Origin: Haloarcula mannanilytica
GTDB lineage: Archaea; Halobacteriota; Halobacteria; Halobacteriales; Haloarculaceae
DNA: 64,000 nucleotides
Direction: 5' to 3'
Assembly (NCBI RefSeq): GCF_005406125.1
Contig: NZ_BIXZ01000001.1
Coordinates: 1,054,001 to 1,118,000 of the forward strand
Under the pieces are notes generated by a model. It saw nothing but the letters and a program-made list of their open reading frames with translations, was not told where the DNA came from and made no database searches. How positions within the stretch are numbered: the stretch's first letter is position 1; the number at the start of each line of letters is the position of its first letter. Position numbers and translations under genes: made by a program. Shown here in pieces: positions 34,726 to 43,973 of this stretch.

Positions 34726-35155
34726 CGGTTTCGGTGTCGGCTGTCTCGTCGGTTCTGTCGGGCAGTACGACCACTGGATGTTCGGTTTCGGTCACGAGTC
34801 GGAGCGCAACGTCACCCGTGATGAGCCGGATGAAGCGGTTGCCGCCCCGCGGCGTGACGACGATAGCCGAAGCGTCTCGGTCTGTCGCCGCGTCGAATAT
34901 CGCCTCGGCCACGTCAGCACCGTAGACCACGTCGGTCTCGATATCGCCGAGTTCGGCCCGCGCCGCCTCGAACATCTCCTCGGCGGCCTGCTCACGCTGT
35001 TCGACGCTCGCCTTGTCAGGTGCGCCGTCAGCCTTCTCGATGATGTGGACGACGGTCACCGTGCCGTAGTCCTGTTCCGCGAGAGCGCGTGCGGACGACC
35101 GCGCATCGTCTTCGCTCGCGACCGGGAGCAACACAGTGTCGAGGAGGTTACTCAC
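34718..35155 (-). CDS. Universal stress protein UspA family
   Basis: 145-residue single Usp domain: LLDTVLLPVASEDDARSSA at the start, and IVVTPRGGNRFIRLITGDVA near the end, which replaces the ATP-binding G-x2-G-x9-G-[ST] loop by a variant. It may therefore bind nucleotide weakly or not at all. It leads the operon with the fused permease whose start codon lies within its last codons. Role probably regulation of that permease or stress response. Confidence 0.8.
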   Translation of the reverse strand: MSNLLDTVLLPVASEDDARSSARALAEQDYGTVTVVHIIEKADGAPDKASVEQREQAAEEMFEAARAELGDIETDVVYGADVAEAIFDAATDRDASAIVVTPRGGNRFIRLITGDVALRLVTETEHPVVVLPDRTDETADTETDE

Positions 35156-35347
35156 AGTACTCCCCCCACCAGCCGCCGGTCCGCCGACAGCGAGTCCTTG
35201 AGAAACGCGACGCTAACAGAAACATATCCACTGGTACTTGTGGAACGCTCTTAACCTCACCGTCATCGCGCTCGGACAGTCAACAGTTACCAGCCGCCGC
35301 AGACGGAACGGGCACTGCTATACGACCGGGCGACAAAACCACACCCA

Positions 35348-36133
35348 GTGGCACACGTCGAGCGACTCACCGTCTACCCCGTCAAGGCGCTGGACGGCAT
35401 GGATTGTGAATCGGTATCGGTACGACCGGGCGGGACGCTGGCTCACGACCGCGAGTTCGCCATGTTCGACGCCGACGGCGACGTTGTCAACGGGAAACGA
35501 ACGGCTCGCGTCCACGATATCGACACCGGCTACGACCCCGAAACGGGGACGCTGACCGTCACTACCGACGACGATAGCGCATCATTCAATCTCCGTAGCG
35601 AGGACGGCCGGGCCGCGGCGACCGACTGGCTCAGCGCGTTCTTCGATGTCGACCTGACGGTCAAGCGCGACGAGACGCGGGGGTACGTCGACCGCCGGGA
35701 GATGGGGCCGTCGGTCATCAGTACCGCGACGCTTGAAACCGTTGCGTCGTGGTTCGACGACGTGACCGTCGAAGGGCTGCGTCGGCGGCTCCGGGCGAAC
35801 GTCGAAATCGGCGGCGTCCCGGCGTTCTGGGAGGACCGCTTCGTCGGGTCGGACGCCCCCGCCTTCGAAGTCGGTGACGTTCGCTTCGAGGGGGTGACAC
35901 CCTGCGGTCGCTGTGTCGTCCCGCAGCGGGACCCTGACACCGGCGAGCAAACCCCCGAGTTCCGGGAGCGGTTCATCGAGCGCCGGCGGGAGACGTTCCC
36001 GGAGTGGGCCGATGAAGACGCCTTCGACCACTTCTACACGCTGATGCTCATCGCCCGCGTCCCCGAGGCCGACCGCGGCGCGACCCTCGCCGTCGGGGAC
36101 TCCGTCGAAGTCGTGTCGGCGGTCGAGACGTAA
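35348..36133 (+). CDS. MOSC-domain protein
   Basis: 261 residues: MOSC N-terminal beta-barrel (1-85: VERLTVYPVKALDG), then the MOSC domain (115-255) with LRRRLRANVEIGG and the cysteine pair C186-G-R-C189 in EGVTPCGRCVVPQRDP. These proteins resemble the C-terminal part of molybdenum cofactor sulfurases and the reductase YcbX/mARC, which bind molybdenum cofactor through the conserved Cys. A GTG start is used; it is the first in-frame start with correct MOSC N-terminus. Followed in the same direction by a ferredoxin, a possible electron donor. Confidence 0.8.
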   Translation: MAHVERLTVYPVKALDGMDCESVSVRPGGTLAHDREFAMFDADGDVVNGKRTARVHDIDTGYDPETGTLTVTTDDDSASFNLRSEDGRAAATDWLSAFFDVDLTVKRDETRGYVDRREMGPSVISTATLETVASWFDDVTVEGLRRRLRANVEIGGVPAFWEDRFVGSDAPAFEVGDVRFEGVTPCGRCVVPQRDPDTGEQTPEFRERFIERRRETFPEWADEDAFDHFYTLMLIARVPEADRGATLAVGDSVEVVSAVET

Positions 36134-36190
36134 CGCGCGAATCTCGGGGAGACCGACAATCGAAAGGCGGTCCGTCTCGAACTGGAAATA

Positions 36191-36532
36191 ATGGCAGACG
36201 CGGACGACACCGTCGACCCGAGCGAGTTCGGCGAACAGGACGGCCCCCCGGTCGAGGAAAAGCCCTACAAGATCATCTTCGAGGCGAACAAGTGCTTCGG
36301 CGCGGGCAAGTGCGCCGAGAAGTCGCGTAACTGGACGCTCGATCTCGACACCGGCATCGCCAAGCCCGAGACCTACTTCATTGGCGAGGAGGACCTCGAC
36401 CACAACGTCGCGGCCGCGGAAGCCTGTCCGGCGAAGAAAGATCGCGGCATCATCCACGTCATCGACCGGCGGACGAACGAGGAGATCGCGCCGGACCCCA
36501 ACGGCGACGGCTCCCTTTCGGTCGACTGGTAG
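36191..36532 (+). CDS. Ferredoxin with three cysteines ([3Fe-4S]-type)
   Basis: 113 residues. The cluster-binding residues seen are C35, C41 (CFGAGKC) and C79 (ACPAKK), so three cysteines and no fourth in the usual place; a [3Fe-4S] cluster or a 4Fe cluster with another ligand is expected. Such small ferredoxins often serve cytochromes P450 or MOSC/mARC-like enzymes. It lies 57 bases after the MOSC gene on the same strand and may be its partner. Ends before the convergent ABC operon. Confidence 0.8.
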   Translation: MADADDTVDPSEFGEQDGPPVEEKPYKIIFEANKCFGAGKCAEKSRNWTLDLDTGIAKPETYFIGEEDLDHNVAAAEACPAKKDRGIIHVIDRRTNEEIAPDPNGDGSLSVDW

Positions 36533-36552
36533 CGGGTCCGGGCCGGGACGGG

Positions 36553-37863
36553 TCACTCACGGCACAGGTGACAGGCGACCGTGTGACGGTCGGCTCCGTA
36601 CTCGGGGTCGACCTCGTAGTCCGGCTCTTCCCGTGCGCAAATACTCTGCTCCGCGAACGCGTTCTGGAGCCGTTCGGCAGCGGCGTCCCAGTCGTCGGCG
36701 GCGATGTCGTCGATGGCCGCCGAGACCTTGTCCCCGGCGTCGCCGCTCGGAATCTGTCCGTCGAAGTACCGCTGACTGAGCGCGTCGGGGTCCGTCTCGG
36801 TGAAATCCCGGCGCTTGACGTGGCGCATGAACGACCGCACGCGCTCCCATTCAGCGTCGGTCAGGTCGTACTCCGCGGGGGTGATGAGTTCCGGACAGCG
36901 GGTTCGGAACCGACAGCCTGAGGGCGGGTCGATGGGCGACGGCACGTCGCCCTCCAGCACGCCGCGGTGGCCGTCGGCACGGGGGTCCGGCACGGGAATC
37001 GAATCGAGTAGCGCCTGCGTGTACGGGTGTGTTGGGTTCTCGAATAGCTCCTGCTTGTCGGCCAGTTCGACCAGTTGGCCCAGATACATCACCGCCACGC
37101 GGTCGGAGATGTGCCTGATGACCGAGAGGTCGTGGGCGATGAACAGGTACGTGAGACCGAATTCCTTCTGGAGGTCCCGCATCGTGTTCAGCACTTGGGC
37201 CTGAATGGACACGTCCAGCGCGCTGACCGGCTCGTCACAGACGATGAAGTCAGGGTTGACCGACAGTGCCCGAGCGAGGTTGATTCGCTGGCGTTGTCCG
37301 CCGGAGAAAGCGTGTGGGTAGCGGTTGTAGTGCTGTGGGTCCAGCCCGACCTTCTCCAGCAGTTCCTGGGCTCTGGCGGCCCGGCCCTCGCTGTCCAACA
37401 TCCCGTGGGCCTGCATCGGCTCCTCGACGATTTTTCCGACCTTCATCCGGGGGTCCAGCGAGGACTGCGGGTCCTGGAAGATCATCTGGATGTCTTTGCG
37501 GGTGTTCCGGAGCCGTTCGCCCGAGAGGTCAGCGAGGTCGGTCCCCTTGAAGTAGATGCTTCCCTCAGTCGGTTCCAGCAAGCGGAGGATGGTCCGAGCG
37601 AGCGTGCTCTTGCCACAGCCCGACTCGCCGACCAGTCCCAGGGTCTCGCCCTTGCGGATAGTAAAGGAGACATCCTCGACGGCCCTAACCCACTCGCGTC
37701 CGGTCTCGATGGGGAGGCCGTCGGCGTCGCGGTTGAAGGAGAGCCAAGAGAACATCCCCTCCTCGTTCGGGAAGTGCTTGCTGACGTTCTGTATCTCCAC
37801 GAGCGGCTCGCCGAAGCCGACGGCATCCGCGCCGTCGGATGCCGAACTGGCGCGTTCAGTCAT
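36553..37863 (-). CDS. dppF: Dipeptide/oligopeptide ABC transporter ATP-binding protein DppF
   Basis: 436 residues. Walker A GESGCGKS (79-86), signature [15 protein letters not shown], Walker B and D-loop [12 protein letters not shown]-terminal oligopeptide-type Cys motif (FRTRCPE) is followed by a ~100-residue extension ending CHLCRE with a few extra cysteines. Last gene of the operon; ATG at 37863 lies inside the end of dppD (8-base overlap), so translation is coupled. An upstream start would extend into dppD and is rejected. It powers the permease from the cytoplasmic side together with DppD. Confidence 0.9.
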   Translation of the reverse strand: MTERASSASDGADAVGFGEPLVEIQNVSKHFPNEEGMFSWLSFNRDADGLPIETGREWVRAVEDVSFTIRKGETLGLVGESGCGKSTLARTILRLLEPTEGSIYFKGTDLADLSGERLRNTRKDIQMIFQDPQSSLDPRMKVGKIVEEPMQAHGMLDSEGRAARAQELLEKVGLDPQHYNRYPHAFSGGQRQRINLARALSVNPDFIVCDEPVSALDVSIQAQVLNTMRDLQKEFGLTYLFIAHDLSVIRHISDRVAVMYLGQLVELADKQELFENPTHPYTQALLDSIPVPDPRADGHRGVLEGDVPSPIDPPSGCRFRTRCPELITPAEYDLTDAEWERVRSFMRHVKRRDFTETDPDALSQRYFDGQIPSGDAGDKVSAAIDDIAADDWDAAAERLQNAFAEQSICAREEPDYEVDPEYGADRHTVACHLCRE

Positions 37864-38971
37864 CGGTCTCACCGCCTGACAGGGACACGTCGAACCCGCC
37901 GCCGCTCCCGGTCTCAAGCGGCGGCGACCCCTCGTAGGTCGTCTCGAAGGCGTCGTGTTTGATACAGGCAGCCCGGTGTTCGGTGACGCCGTCGGTGACA
38001 TCCCGACAGTCGGGGTTCGTCGTCTTGCAGGCCTCGCGGGCGTCCGGACAGCGCGTGTGGAACCGGCAGCCCGCGGGCGGGTTGATCGCCTCCGGCATCA
38101 CACCCTTGATCGGGTTCAGTTCCTCGACCGTCTCGTCGGGCCGCGGGACTGAGTCCAGCAAGGCCTCGGTGTAGGGGTGTTGTGTGTCGTAGAACAGGTC
38201 GTCGACCGGGGCCTGCTCGACGATTTCGCCGAGATACATCACGTTCACCCGGTCACAGATTTCGGCGACGACGCCCATGTCGTGGGTCACCCAGACGAAG
38301 CTGGTGTCGTACCGCTCCTGTAACTCGTCGACGAGGTCCAGAATCTGCGCCTCGACGGTCACGTCGAGCGCCGTCGTCGGTTCGTCGGCGATGATGAGCG
38401 CCGGCTCACAGGCCAGCGCCATCGCGATAAGTACGCGCTGGCGCATCCCGCCGGAGAACTGGTGGGGGTAGTCGTCGTACCGGGCCGCGGCCTCGGGGAT
38501 GCCCACCTCGCGGAGCATCCGCACCGCTTCTTCGCGGGCGTCTTCCTCCGACAGGTCGCGGTTGAGTTCGATGAACTCCCGGAGCTGGCCGCCGACGGTG
38601 AACACCGGGTTGAGCGACTCCATCGGGTCCTGGAAGATAATCGCGATCTCCCGACCGCGGATGCGCTCACGGAGTTCGCCGTCGGGTATCGTCGCGTCGG
38701 TTCGGTACGACTCGCCGTCGTCACCTCGTTCGACCTCGATGAGCGTCTCGCCCTTGAACTCGATGTGGCCGCCGACGATTCGGCCCGGCGATTCGACGAG
38801 TCGCATAATGGCCGAGACGGCGACGCTCTTGCCGGCACCGGACTCGCCGACCAGGCCGACCAGTTCGCCCTCGCGGACATCGAAACTGATGCCGTCGACA
38901 GCCCGGACGACGCCGTCTTCGGTGAAAAACTGGACTTGGAGGTCATCAACGCGGAGGAGTGGGGCAGACAT
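37856..38971 (-). CDS. dppD: Dipeptide/oligopeptide ABC transporter ATP-binding protein DppD
   Basis: 371 residues with Walker A GESGAGKS (42-49), signature [15 protein letters not shown] and Walker [14 protein letters not shown]. The C-terminal peptide-transporter motif with cysteines ([14 protein letters not shown]) is present. It is separated from dppC by 2 bases and overlaps dppF, so it belongs to the dppABCDF operon. Pairs with DppF as the heterodimeric ATPase. Confidence 0.92.
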   Translation of the reverse strand: MSAPLLRVDDLQVQFFTEDGVVRAVDGISFDVREGELVGLVGESGAGKSVAVSAIMRLVESPGRIVGGHIEFKGETLIEVERGDDGESYRTDATIPDGELRERIRGREIAIIFQDPMESLNPVFTVGGQLREFIELNRDLSEEDAREEAVRMLREVGIPEAAARYDDYPHQFSGGMRQRVLIAMALACEPALIIADEPTTALDVTVEAQILDLVDELQERYDTSFVWVTHDMGVVAEICDRVNVMYLGEIVEQAPVDDLFYDTQHPYTEALLDSVPRPDETVEELNPIKGVMPEAINPPAGCRFHTRCPDAREACKTTNPDCRDVTDGVTEHRAACIKHDAFETTYEGSPPLETGSGGGFDVSLSGGETDD

Positions 38972-38973
38972 GG

Positions 38974-40008
38974 TTAGTTGTTGAGTCGGGGGTCGAGCGC
39001 ATCTCTGAGGCCATCACCGAACATGTTGAACGCGACCACCGTGACGAGGATACACAGCCCCGGCCAGACGCTGAACCACGGGTTCTGAATCATGTAGTTG
39101 CGGGAGACCGACAGCATCTGCCCCCAGGACGGGGTCGGGGGCTGGATGCCAAAGCCGAGGAACGAGAGGCCAGCGATGATGATGATGGCCGTGCCGACCT
39201 GCAGCGTCGCCTGGACGAGCACCGGCGCGAAACTGTTCGGGATGACGTGCCGAAGGATGATGTTCCGGTCGCGGACGCCGGCCGCTTTCGCCGCCTCGAC
39301 GTACTCGTCTTCGCGCACGCTGACGACGCGTGAGCGGATGAGGCGGGCGAACTTCGGTATCGATGCGACGCCGACGCCGACCATCGCGAAGGTGATGCTC
39401 CGGCCGAACGCGGCGATGAACGCGAGCACGAGCACGAGGAACGGAATCGCGTACAGCGTCTCGGCCAGGCGCATCAGCACGTCGTCGGTCCAGCCGCCGT
39501 AGTAGCCCGACACGGCTCCGATGACCATGCCGCCGACGAGGCCGATAGCGGTCGCCAGCACACCGACCAGTATCGCGATTCGAGTCCCATAGATCAGGCG
39601 CAGCAGGATGTCACGGCCGCGGTCGTCTGTGCCGAGCGGGTGCGCCCAGGTCCCCTGGCCGAACGTGTTCTCCATGCCGACGGGCGGCAGCAGCGTCGGC
39701 GTCCCGGCCGGTTCCGCGGTCGGGCTCATCCAGATTGTCTTGGCGAGCCAGTACTTCTCGACGCCGAACTGGGCGAACACCTGATACTGGGCCAGATACT
39801 CGAAGACGACGGCGTCGATGGTCGTCACCAGCGCGACGACCGAGGCGACGGCGATGATGATGAATCCCGCGAACGCCGTCGGGTCTTTCCGCACCTGGGC
39901 GAGCGTGTAGCGCCAGCCCACGCGGGCCTCGACAGATTGCTCCGATTCGTCAAAGTCCTCGACCGACTCGCCACCGAGCGTCTCGGAATCCGAATGTGTC
40001 GTAGCCAT
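38974..40008 (-). CDS. dppC: Dipeptide/oligopeptide ABC transporter permease DppC
   Basis: 344 residues with about six membrane helices. The N-terminal cytoplasmic part (1-35) leads into a first helix with the family-typical DPTAFAGFIII. The EAA coupling loop is seen as EAAKAAGVRDRNIILRHVIPN (residues about 235-255). A long periplasm-side segment (75-115) is normal for DppC. Translation-coupled spacing with both neighbours (2 bases). Confidence 0.92.
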   Translation of the reverse strand: MATTHSDSETLGGESVEDFDESEQSVEARVGWRYTLAQVRKDPTAFAGFIIIAVASVVALVTTIDAVVFEYLAQYQVFAQFGVEKYWLAKTIWMSPTAEPAGTPTLLPPVGMENTFGQGTWAHPLGTDDRGRDILLRLIYGTRIAILVGVLATAIGLVGGMVIGAVSGYYGGWTDDVLMRLAETLYAIPFLVLVLAFIAAFGRSITFAMVGVGVASIPKFARLIRSRVVSVREDEYVEAAKAAGVRDRNIILRHVIPNSFAPVLVQATLQVGTAIIIIAGLSFLGFGIQPPTPSWGQMLSVSRNYMIQNPWFSVWPGLCILVTVVAFNMFGDGLRDALDPRLNN

Positions 40009-40010
40009 AG

Positions 40011-41009
40011 TTACTCCTGATCACCGTATGAGACCCGTGGGTCGATGTACGCGTAGGAGATGTCCGTGAGGATGACGCCGACAACGAACACCAGCGCGAA
40101 CACGAACGTCGTCCCCATCACCACCGGGAAATCCTGTCGCGAGATGGAACTGACGATGAGCCGTCCCATCCCGTTGATTTCGAACACTGTCTCGGTCAGC
40201 ACCGCGCCGCCGATAGCAGTCGTCAACTGGAGACCGATGATGGTGATGACCGGCAACTGTGCGTTCCGGAAGGCGTGTTTCCGGAGGATCGTCCGCTCCG
40301 TGACGCCGTAGGCACGCGCGAGTCGGACGTAGTCGTCGGAGAGCACCTCCAGCATCGACGACCGCTCGATTCGCGTTATCGCCGCCATCTGGAGCGTCCC
40401 GAGCGACAGCATCGGCAACAGGAGGTGCGCGCCCGCAACGTAGAGCACACCGAGCCGGGTGCTCGCACCGGTGACGTTCGAGGGGTGCGCCCACGGCATG
40501 ACGAGGTTCGTCGCCGGTAACACGCCGAGGTTGTACGAGAACAGGAGGATAAGCACCAGCCCGATCCAGAACGACGGTGTGCTCACGCCGACGAGCGACA
40601 CGATGCGGGTGACGTGATCGGTCGGCTTGTTCCGGCGTTTGGCCGAGATAACCCCAAGCGGGACCGCCGTCGCGATGGCGAAGGCGAAACTCGACACCAT
40701 CAGCAGTATCGTCTGCGGGAGCCGCTGGGCGATCTTCGTCGTGACCGGCGCGTCGTAATAGATGCTCCGGCCCATATCGAGCTGGACGAGGTTGACCAAG
40801 TACTTCCAGAAGCGGACGTGCAGCGGTTGATCGAGGCCGTACTTGGCTTTGAGCGTCTCGACGGCCGCCTGGTTCGGCGACGGGCCGAGCATTATCTCGA
40901 CGGGGTTTCCTGGTGCGGCGTTGATGAGCGTGAATGTGATCGCAACGACACCGAGGAGTACGGGAATAGCCTGGACGACCCGCCGCCCTGAATAGCGTAA
41001 CAGACTCAT
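40011..41009 (-). CDS. dppB: Dipeptide/oligopeptide ABC transporter permease DppB
   Basis: 332 residues, six membrane helices; typical N-terminus LLRYSGRRVVQAIPVLLGVVAITF and large extracytoplasmic loop. EAA-like loop with RLARAYGVTERTILRKHAFRN (residues about 235-255). It lies 25 bases after the binding protein gene in transcript order and 2 bases before dppC. Confidence 0.92.
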   Translation of the reverse strand: MSLLRYSGRRVVQAIPVLLGVVAITFTLINAAPGNPVEIMLGPSPNQAAVETLKAKYGLDQPLHVRFWKYLVNLVQLDMGRSIYYDAPVTTKIAQRLPQTILLMVSSFAFAIATAVPLGVISAKRRNKPTDHVTRIVSLVGVSTPSFWIGLVLILLFSYNLGVLPATNLVMPWAHPSNVTGASTRLGVLYVAGAHLLLPMLSLGTLQMAAITRIERSSMLEVLSDDYVRLARAYGVTERTILRKHAFRNAQLPVITIIGLQLTTAIGGAVLTETVFEINGMGRLIVSSISRQDFPVVMGTTFVFALVFVVGVILTDISYAYIDPRVSYGDQE

Positions 41010-41034
41010 ATGTGATCAAGAGAATGCGGTCCGC

Positions 41035-42696
41035 TTACTGGACGGAGGTGTTGTTGTATTCGCTGACAAGCGAGAACTGGTCTATCGGGTGAGCCATGAA
41101 GTCCTGCACTCGGTTGCGAACGCCGAAGCTGTTCTTCAGCGTGTACGCCGGGATGTGTGGCCGGTCCTGCATGAGCGTCTCCACCGCAGAAATGTATAGC
41201 TCGCGGCGCGTCTCGCGGTCGGTTTCCTGCCGGGCGTCCATGATAGCCGAGTCGACCTCGTCGTTGCGGTAGTACGTCCCGTTGGTGACTCCCTCCTGCT
41301 CCTGGGAGAAGAGGAAATACATGAACGTGTCTGGGTCGGGTGACCCGGACCAGCCCAACGTGTACATGTTGTAGTCGTCGGCGCTCCCGGAGACGTACTG
41401 GTCGAGGAACGCGCCCCAGTCGAGGCGCTGGACCGACGCGTCGTAGCCAGCCTCCTTGAGCCCGTTTGCGACAGAGGTGCCGATCTGTTCGCGCTTCTCG
41501 TCCGGCGGCACGATGATGCGGGCCTGCCAGTCGTCAGGCACGTTGTCGTTGTCGTCAAGCATCGATTTCGCCTGGTCGATGTCCTGGTCGTGCATGATGT
41601 CACCCCAGTCGTCCTGCGGGAAGTCCCAGGCCTCGGCGAGCGTCTTGGGAATCGGCGAAACGGCACGGACGCCGGAGGGTTCGACGAACCGATCGACGGC
41701 CGTCTGCATCGAGAAGGCGTAGTCGATGGCCTCCCGGACTTCGGGGTCGGCAGTCGGTCCCTCGTTGCAGTTGAAGGCGAGGTAGAAATAGCTCATCCCG
41801 AGAGCGGATTCGATGCTCGCGTTGTCCATCCCTTCGACCGTGCCCCAGGACTTCGGCGGGATGTTCTTGACCACGTCGTTCTTCCCGTTCTTGAGCGTCG
41901 TAATACGGGTCGTGGGCTCCTCGACGGGGACGAACTCAAGCGTCGAGAGGTTCGGCATCGGCTCTCCCCAGTAGTCGTCCCACCGGGAGAGCACCACGGA
42001 CTCGCCCTCGGTCCAATTCTCCAGCGTGAACGGACCGGACCCGACGGGGTCTTGCTTGTTGAACGCCTCGCGGTCTTCCGTCCGGATGCTCTTGGGGACG
42101 ATGTTGCGGTTCGTGTAGTACTTGAACGCGCCGAACTGGTACTTGAGGTCGAACTGCACCGTCGCCTCGTCGACGGCGGTGATAGAGTCGATCATGTTGA
42201 CCTCGCCGGCGTTCTCGGTCTCCTCTTCGACCGGTGCGAGGAACGTGTGCTTCACGTCCTCCGCAGTGACGGTGTCGCCGTTGTGGAACGTCACGTCGGT
42301 GTTCAGGGGGACGATCCAGCGCTGGCCGTCCCGCTCGACCGTCGGCATCTCTGCCGCAACCTTCGGGACGAGTTCGGTCCCGTCCTCGTTGTACGCGTAC
42401 AGCGGGTCGAAAATCATCATCGCCACTTCGAGCGACGGCACGTCGTTGAGCACGACCGGGTCGAACTCTACCGGTGATTTCGCCTGTGCGAGTCGGAGCC
42501 GCGAGCCGCCGCTTTCGCCGTCACCGCCGCTCTCGCCATCACTGCTGTCGCCAGTCTGGCCGCCGCTTCCACTGTCTCCACCGTCAGTCGGACCCTGACA
42601 GCCAGCGAGGAAGGCGGCCGCGCTCCCGCCAGCGAGCGCTCGCAATAGTTTACGTCGTGATACGCCGGATCGGTTGGAGGACTCAGGCAGCGTCAT
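41035..42696 (-). CDS. dppA: Peptide-binding lipoprotein of the ABC transporter (DppA-like)
   Basis: 553 residues. Tat-type lipoprotein signal: R14-R15 (SRRKLL), hydrophobic stretch and lipobox LAGC with C33, followed by a Gly/Ser/Asp-rich linker. The rest is a family 5 solute-binding protein (DVTFHNGDTVTAEDVKHTFL, then DPVGSGPFTLENW). It captures peptides or nickel-like solutes outside the membrane; the substrate is not definable. First gene of the dpp operon; AT-rich promoter DNA lies upstream (TATAATAAATC near 42730-42740). Confidence 0.92.
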   Translation of the reverse strand: MTLPESSNRSGVSRRKLLRALAGGSAAAFLAGCQGPTDGGDSGSGGQTGDSSDGESGGDGESGGSRLRLAQAKSPVEFDPVVLNDVPSLEVAMMIFDPLYAYNEDGTELVPKVAAEMPTVERDGQRWIVPLNTDVTFHNGDTVTAEDVKHTFLAPVEEETENAGEVNMIDSITAVDEATVQFDLKYQFGAFKYYTNRNIVPKSIRTEDREAFNKQDPVGSGPFTLENWTEGESVVLSRWDDYWGEPMPNLSTLEFVPVEEPTTRITTLKNGKNDVVKNIPPKSWGTVEGMDNASIESALGMSYFYLAFNCNEGPTADPEVREAIDYAFSMQTAVDRFVEPSGVRAVSPIPKTLAEAWDFPQDDWGDIMHDQDIDQAKSMLDDNDNVPDDWQARIIVPPDEKREQIGTSVANGLKEAGYDASVQRLDWGAFLDQYVSGSADDYNMYTLGWSGSPDPDTFMYFLFSQEQEGVTNGTYYRNDEVDSAIMDARQETDRETRRELYISAVETLMQDRPHIPAYTLKNSFGVRNRVQDFMAHPIDQFSLVSEYNNTSVQ

Positions 42697-42904
42697 GCTA
42701 ACGTAACACACCGCCATCGTGAAGTGTAGCTATAATAAATCAAGGGGTTGTTTCCAAGTAATACTTTCACAGAACCTGATGCAGAAGGCGTATAATCCGC
42801 CGAAAACAGCAGTCTGAGTTATAGCGTCGGCGTGGCACATTTGCCATAGTTATCACAGGCATATCGAAAGGACCATTCATCAGCCCCCGCAGAGTTCAAT
42901 CTGC

Positions 42905-42989
42905 GCGAGGGTAGCCGAGCTTGGCCAAAGGCGGTGGGCTTAAGACCCGCTCCCGTAGGGGTCCGTGGGTTCGAATCCCATCCCTCGCA
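42905..42989 (+). tRNA. tRNA-Leu (TAA)
   Basis: 85 bases with the long variable arm of class II tRNAs. Acceptor GCGAGGG pairs with CCCTCGC, discriminator A. Anticodon stem GTGGG/CCCGC with loop CTTAAGA gives anticodon TAA (Leu UUA/UUG). Variable arm TCCCGTAGGGGT is followed by T-arm GTGGGTTCGAATCCCAT. CCA not encoded, no intron. A short GCAGA/TCTGC hairpin (spanning the start) precedes it. Its 3' end is repeated twice downstream. Confidence 0.95.
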
Positions 42990-43024
42990 TTCTGTGACGA
43001 GTTATCACGAGGAGCGATGCGAGC

Positions 43025-43092
43025 GGGATTCGAATCACGGAAATCCGGACGAAGTGAGGATTTGCATCGGGTTCGAATCCCATCCCTCGCAT
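43025..43092 (+). repeat. tRNA-tail hairpin unit A behind tRNA-Leu
   Basis: GGGATTCGAA (43025-43034) pairs with TTCGAATCCC (43072-43081). Inside it AAATCC (43041-43046) pairs with GGATTT (43058-43063) around an 11-base loop GGACGAAGTGA. The unit ends in ATCCCTCGCAT, the acceptor end of tRNA-Leu. See unit B and the tRNA-Ile unit. Confidence 0.6.
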
Positions 43093-43138
43093 GAATTCGC
43101 TCGAACAGTTGTGAGAGCGTGTGAAACGTTTGGATGGC

Positions 43139-43205
43139 GATTCGAACTACGGAAACGCGAGCAACGCGAGCGTTTGCATTCGAGTTCGAATCCCATCCCT
43201 CGCAT
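43139..43205 (+). repeat. tRNA-tail hairpin unit B behind tRNA-Leu
   Basis: GATTCGAAC (43139-43147) pairs with GTTCGAATC (43184-43192). Inside, AAACGC (43153-43158) pairs with GCGTTT (43170-43175) around an 11-base loop GAGCAACGCGA. Compared with unit A, two inner base pairs have changed on both strands (T-A to C-G and C-G to G-C), so pairing is kept. Ends in the tRNA-Leu acceptor end. Confidence 0.6.
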
Positions 43206-43294
43206 TCTGTGACGAGTGAACTGTGGGTCACAGATTCATCTGCGACTAGTCCTCTGAACTCCGTCCGTGGCACACACTATGACCCCGCTCGTCC

Positions 43295-43313
43295 CACATG
43301 TGGCAAACATGTG
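43295..43313. promoter_or_regulatory. CACATGT palindrome upstream of the DUF5813-like gene
   Basis: CACATGT and ACATGTG, an exact 7-bp inverted repeat with a 5-base spacer (GGCAA), in the gap between the tRNA-Leu repeats and the next gene. May be an operator or part of an old integration site; no factor assigned. Confidence 0.3.
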
Positions 43314-43421
43314 TGAACAAATACAGGTGAGGGGTTCGGACGGACAGCCCCGGACAACGAACGTATGCGAGTCTGTCCCGACACGACGCGTTTTTCCACG
43401 TCTACGGCCTATACCGGCCTA

Positions 43422-43934
43422 ATGACTGATGTGCCAGACGACGTTGCCGAGGCGTTCGACCGACACGACGCGCTCGTCCCGGCCGGGGACAACTATGCCG
43501 TCGAGACGACGAACTTCGACGGTCGCGTGACCGCGACCGAGGGCGAGGAGTGGCGGACGAACTACGAGGTCACGGTCAGAGCGCCGTCGCTGCAGGCTGC
43601 GACAAGCGATGAGGTCGGTGACGCTGTCATCGACGGCTGGTTCGAGACGCTGGAACGACGGCTGGAAGACGCACCGAAAGCGACCCGAACGAACGTCGAA
43701 CTGGACGACTACAGCGTCATTGAGGACGGCAAGCAGGTCGTGGTCACGTTCGAGTACACGATGGGGGGCGAGCGCCAGGCCGCAGACGTTGCGAAGACCT
43801 TCGTCGAGTACGTCGAGGGGACGTACGTCGAGGGCGTCATCCCCGGCTACGACTACGTCGGCGTCGTGGCTGACCTGCTCGACTCGGCGAGTACCGGCGG
43901 CAGCGACGGGACTCGCGGCGGGACGCCGCTGTAG
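43422..43934 (+). CDS. Conserved haloarchaeal protein (DUF5813-like)
   Basis: 170 residues, acidic, soluble. The protein has an alternating strand pattern (GRVTATEGEEWRTNYEVTVR, then RRLEDAPKATRTNVELDD) and a later FVEYVEGTYVEGVIPGYDY segment that I recall from haloarchaeal DUF5813 proteins. Function unknown. ATG at 43422 is preferred over an upstream ATG at 43365 because of the family's usual start MTDVPDDV-like. No operon partners; the next gene is convergent. Confidence 0.65.
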   Translation: MTDVPDDVAEAFDRHDALVPAGDNYAVETTNFDGRVTATEGEEWRTNYEVTVRAPSLQAATSDEVGDAVIDGWFETLERRLEDAPKATRTNVELDDYSVIEDGKQVVVTFEYTMGGERQAADVAKTFVEYVEGTYVEGVIPGYDYVGVVADLLDSASTGGSDGTRGGTPL

Positions 43935-43973
43935 CTGGCCGAATTCGAGATCGGAAAACCGCGGTCGGGTCGT

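Larger units (their letters stand above)
42969..43217 (+). repeat. 34-bp perfect direct repeat covering the tRNA-Leu 3' end
   Basis: Bases 42969-43002 (3' end of the tRNA plus TCTGTGACGAGT) recur exactly at 43184-43217, a 215-base offset. A third, 24-base partial copy of the tRNA 3' end lies between them (43069-43092). The interval looks like a very small integrated or duplicated segment with att-like borders, or a tandem duplication of a tRNA-tail hairpin unit. No gene is within it. Confidence 0.75.
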
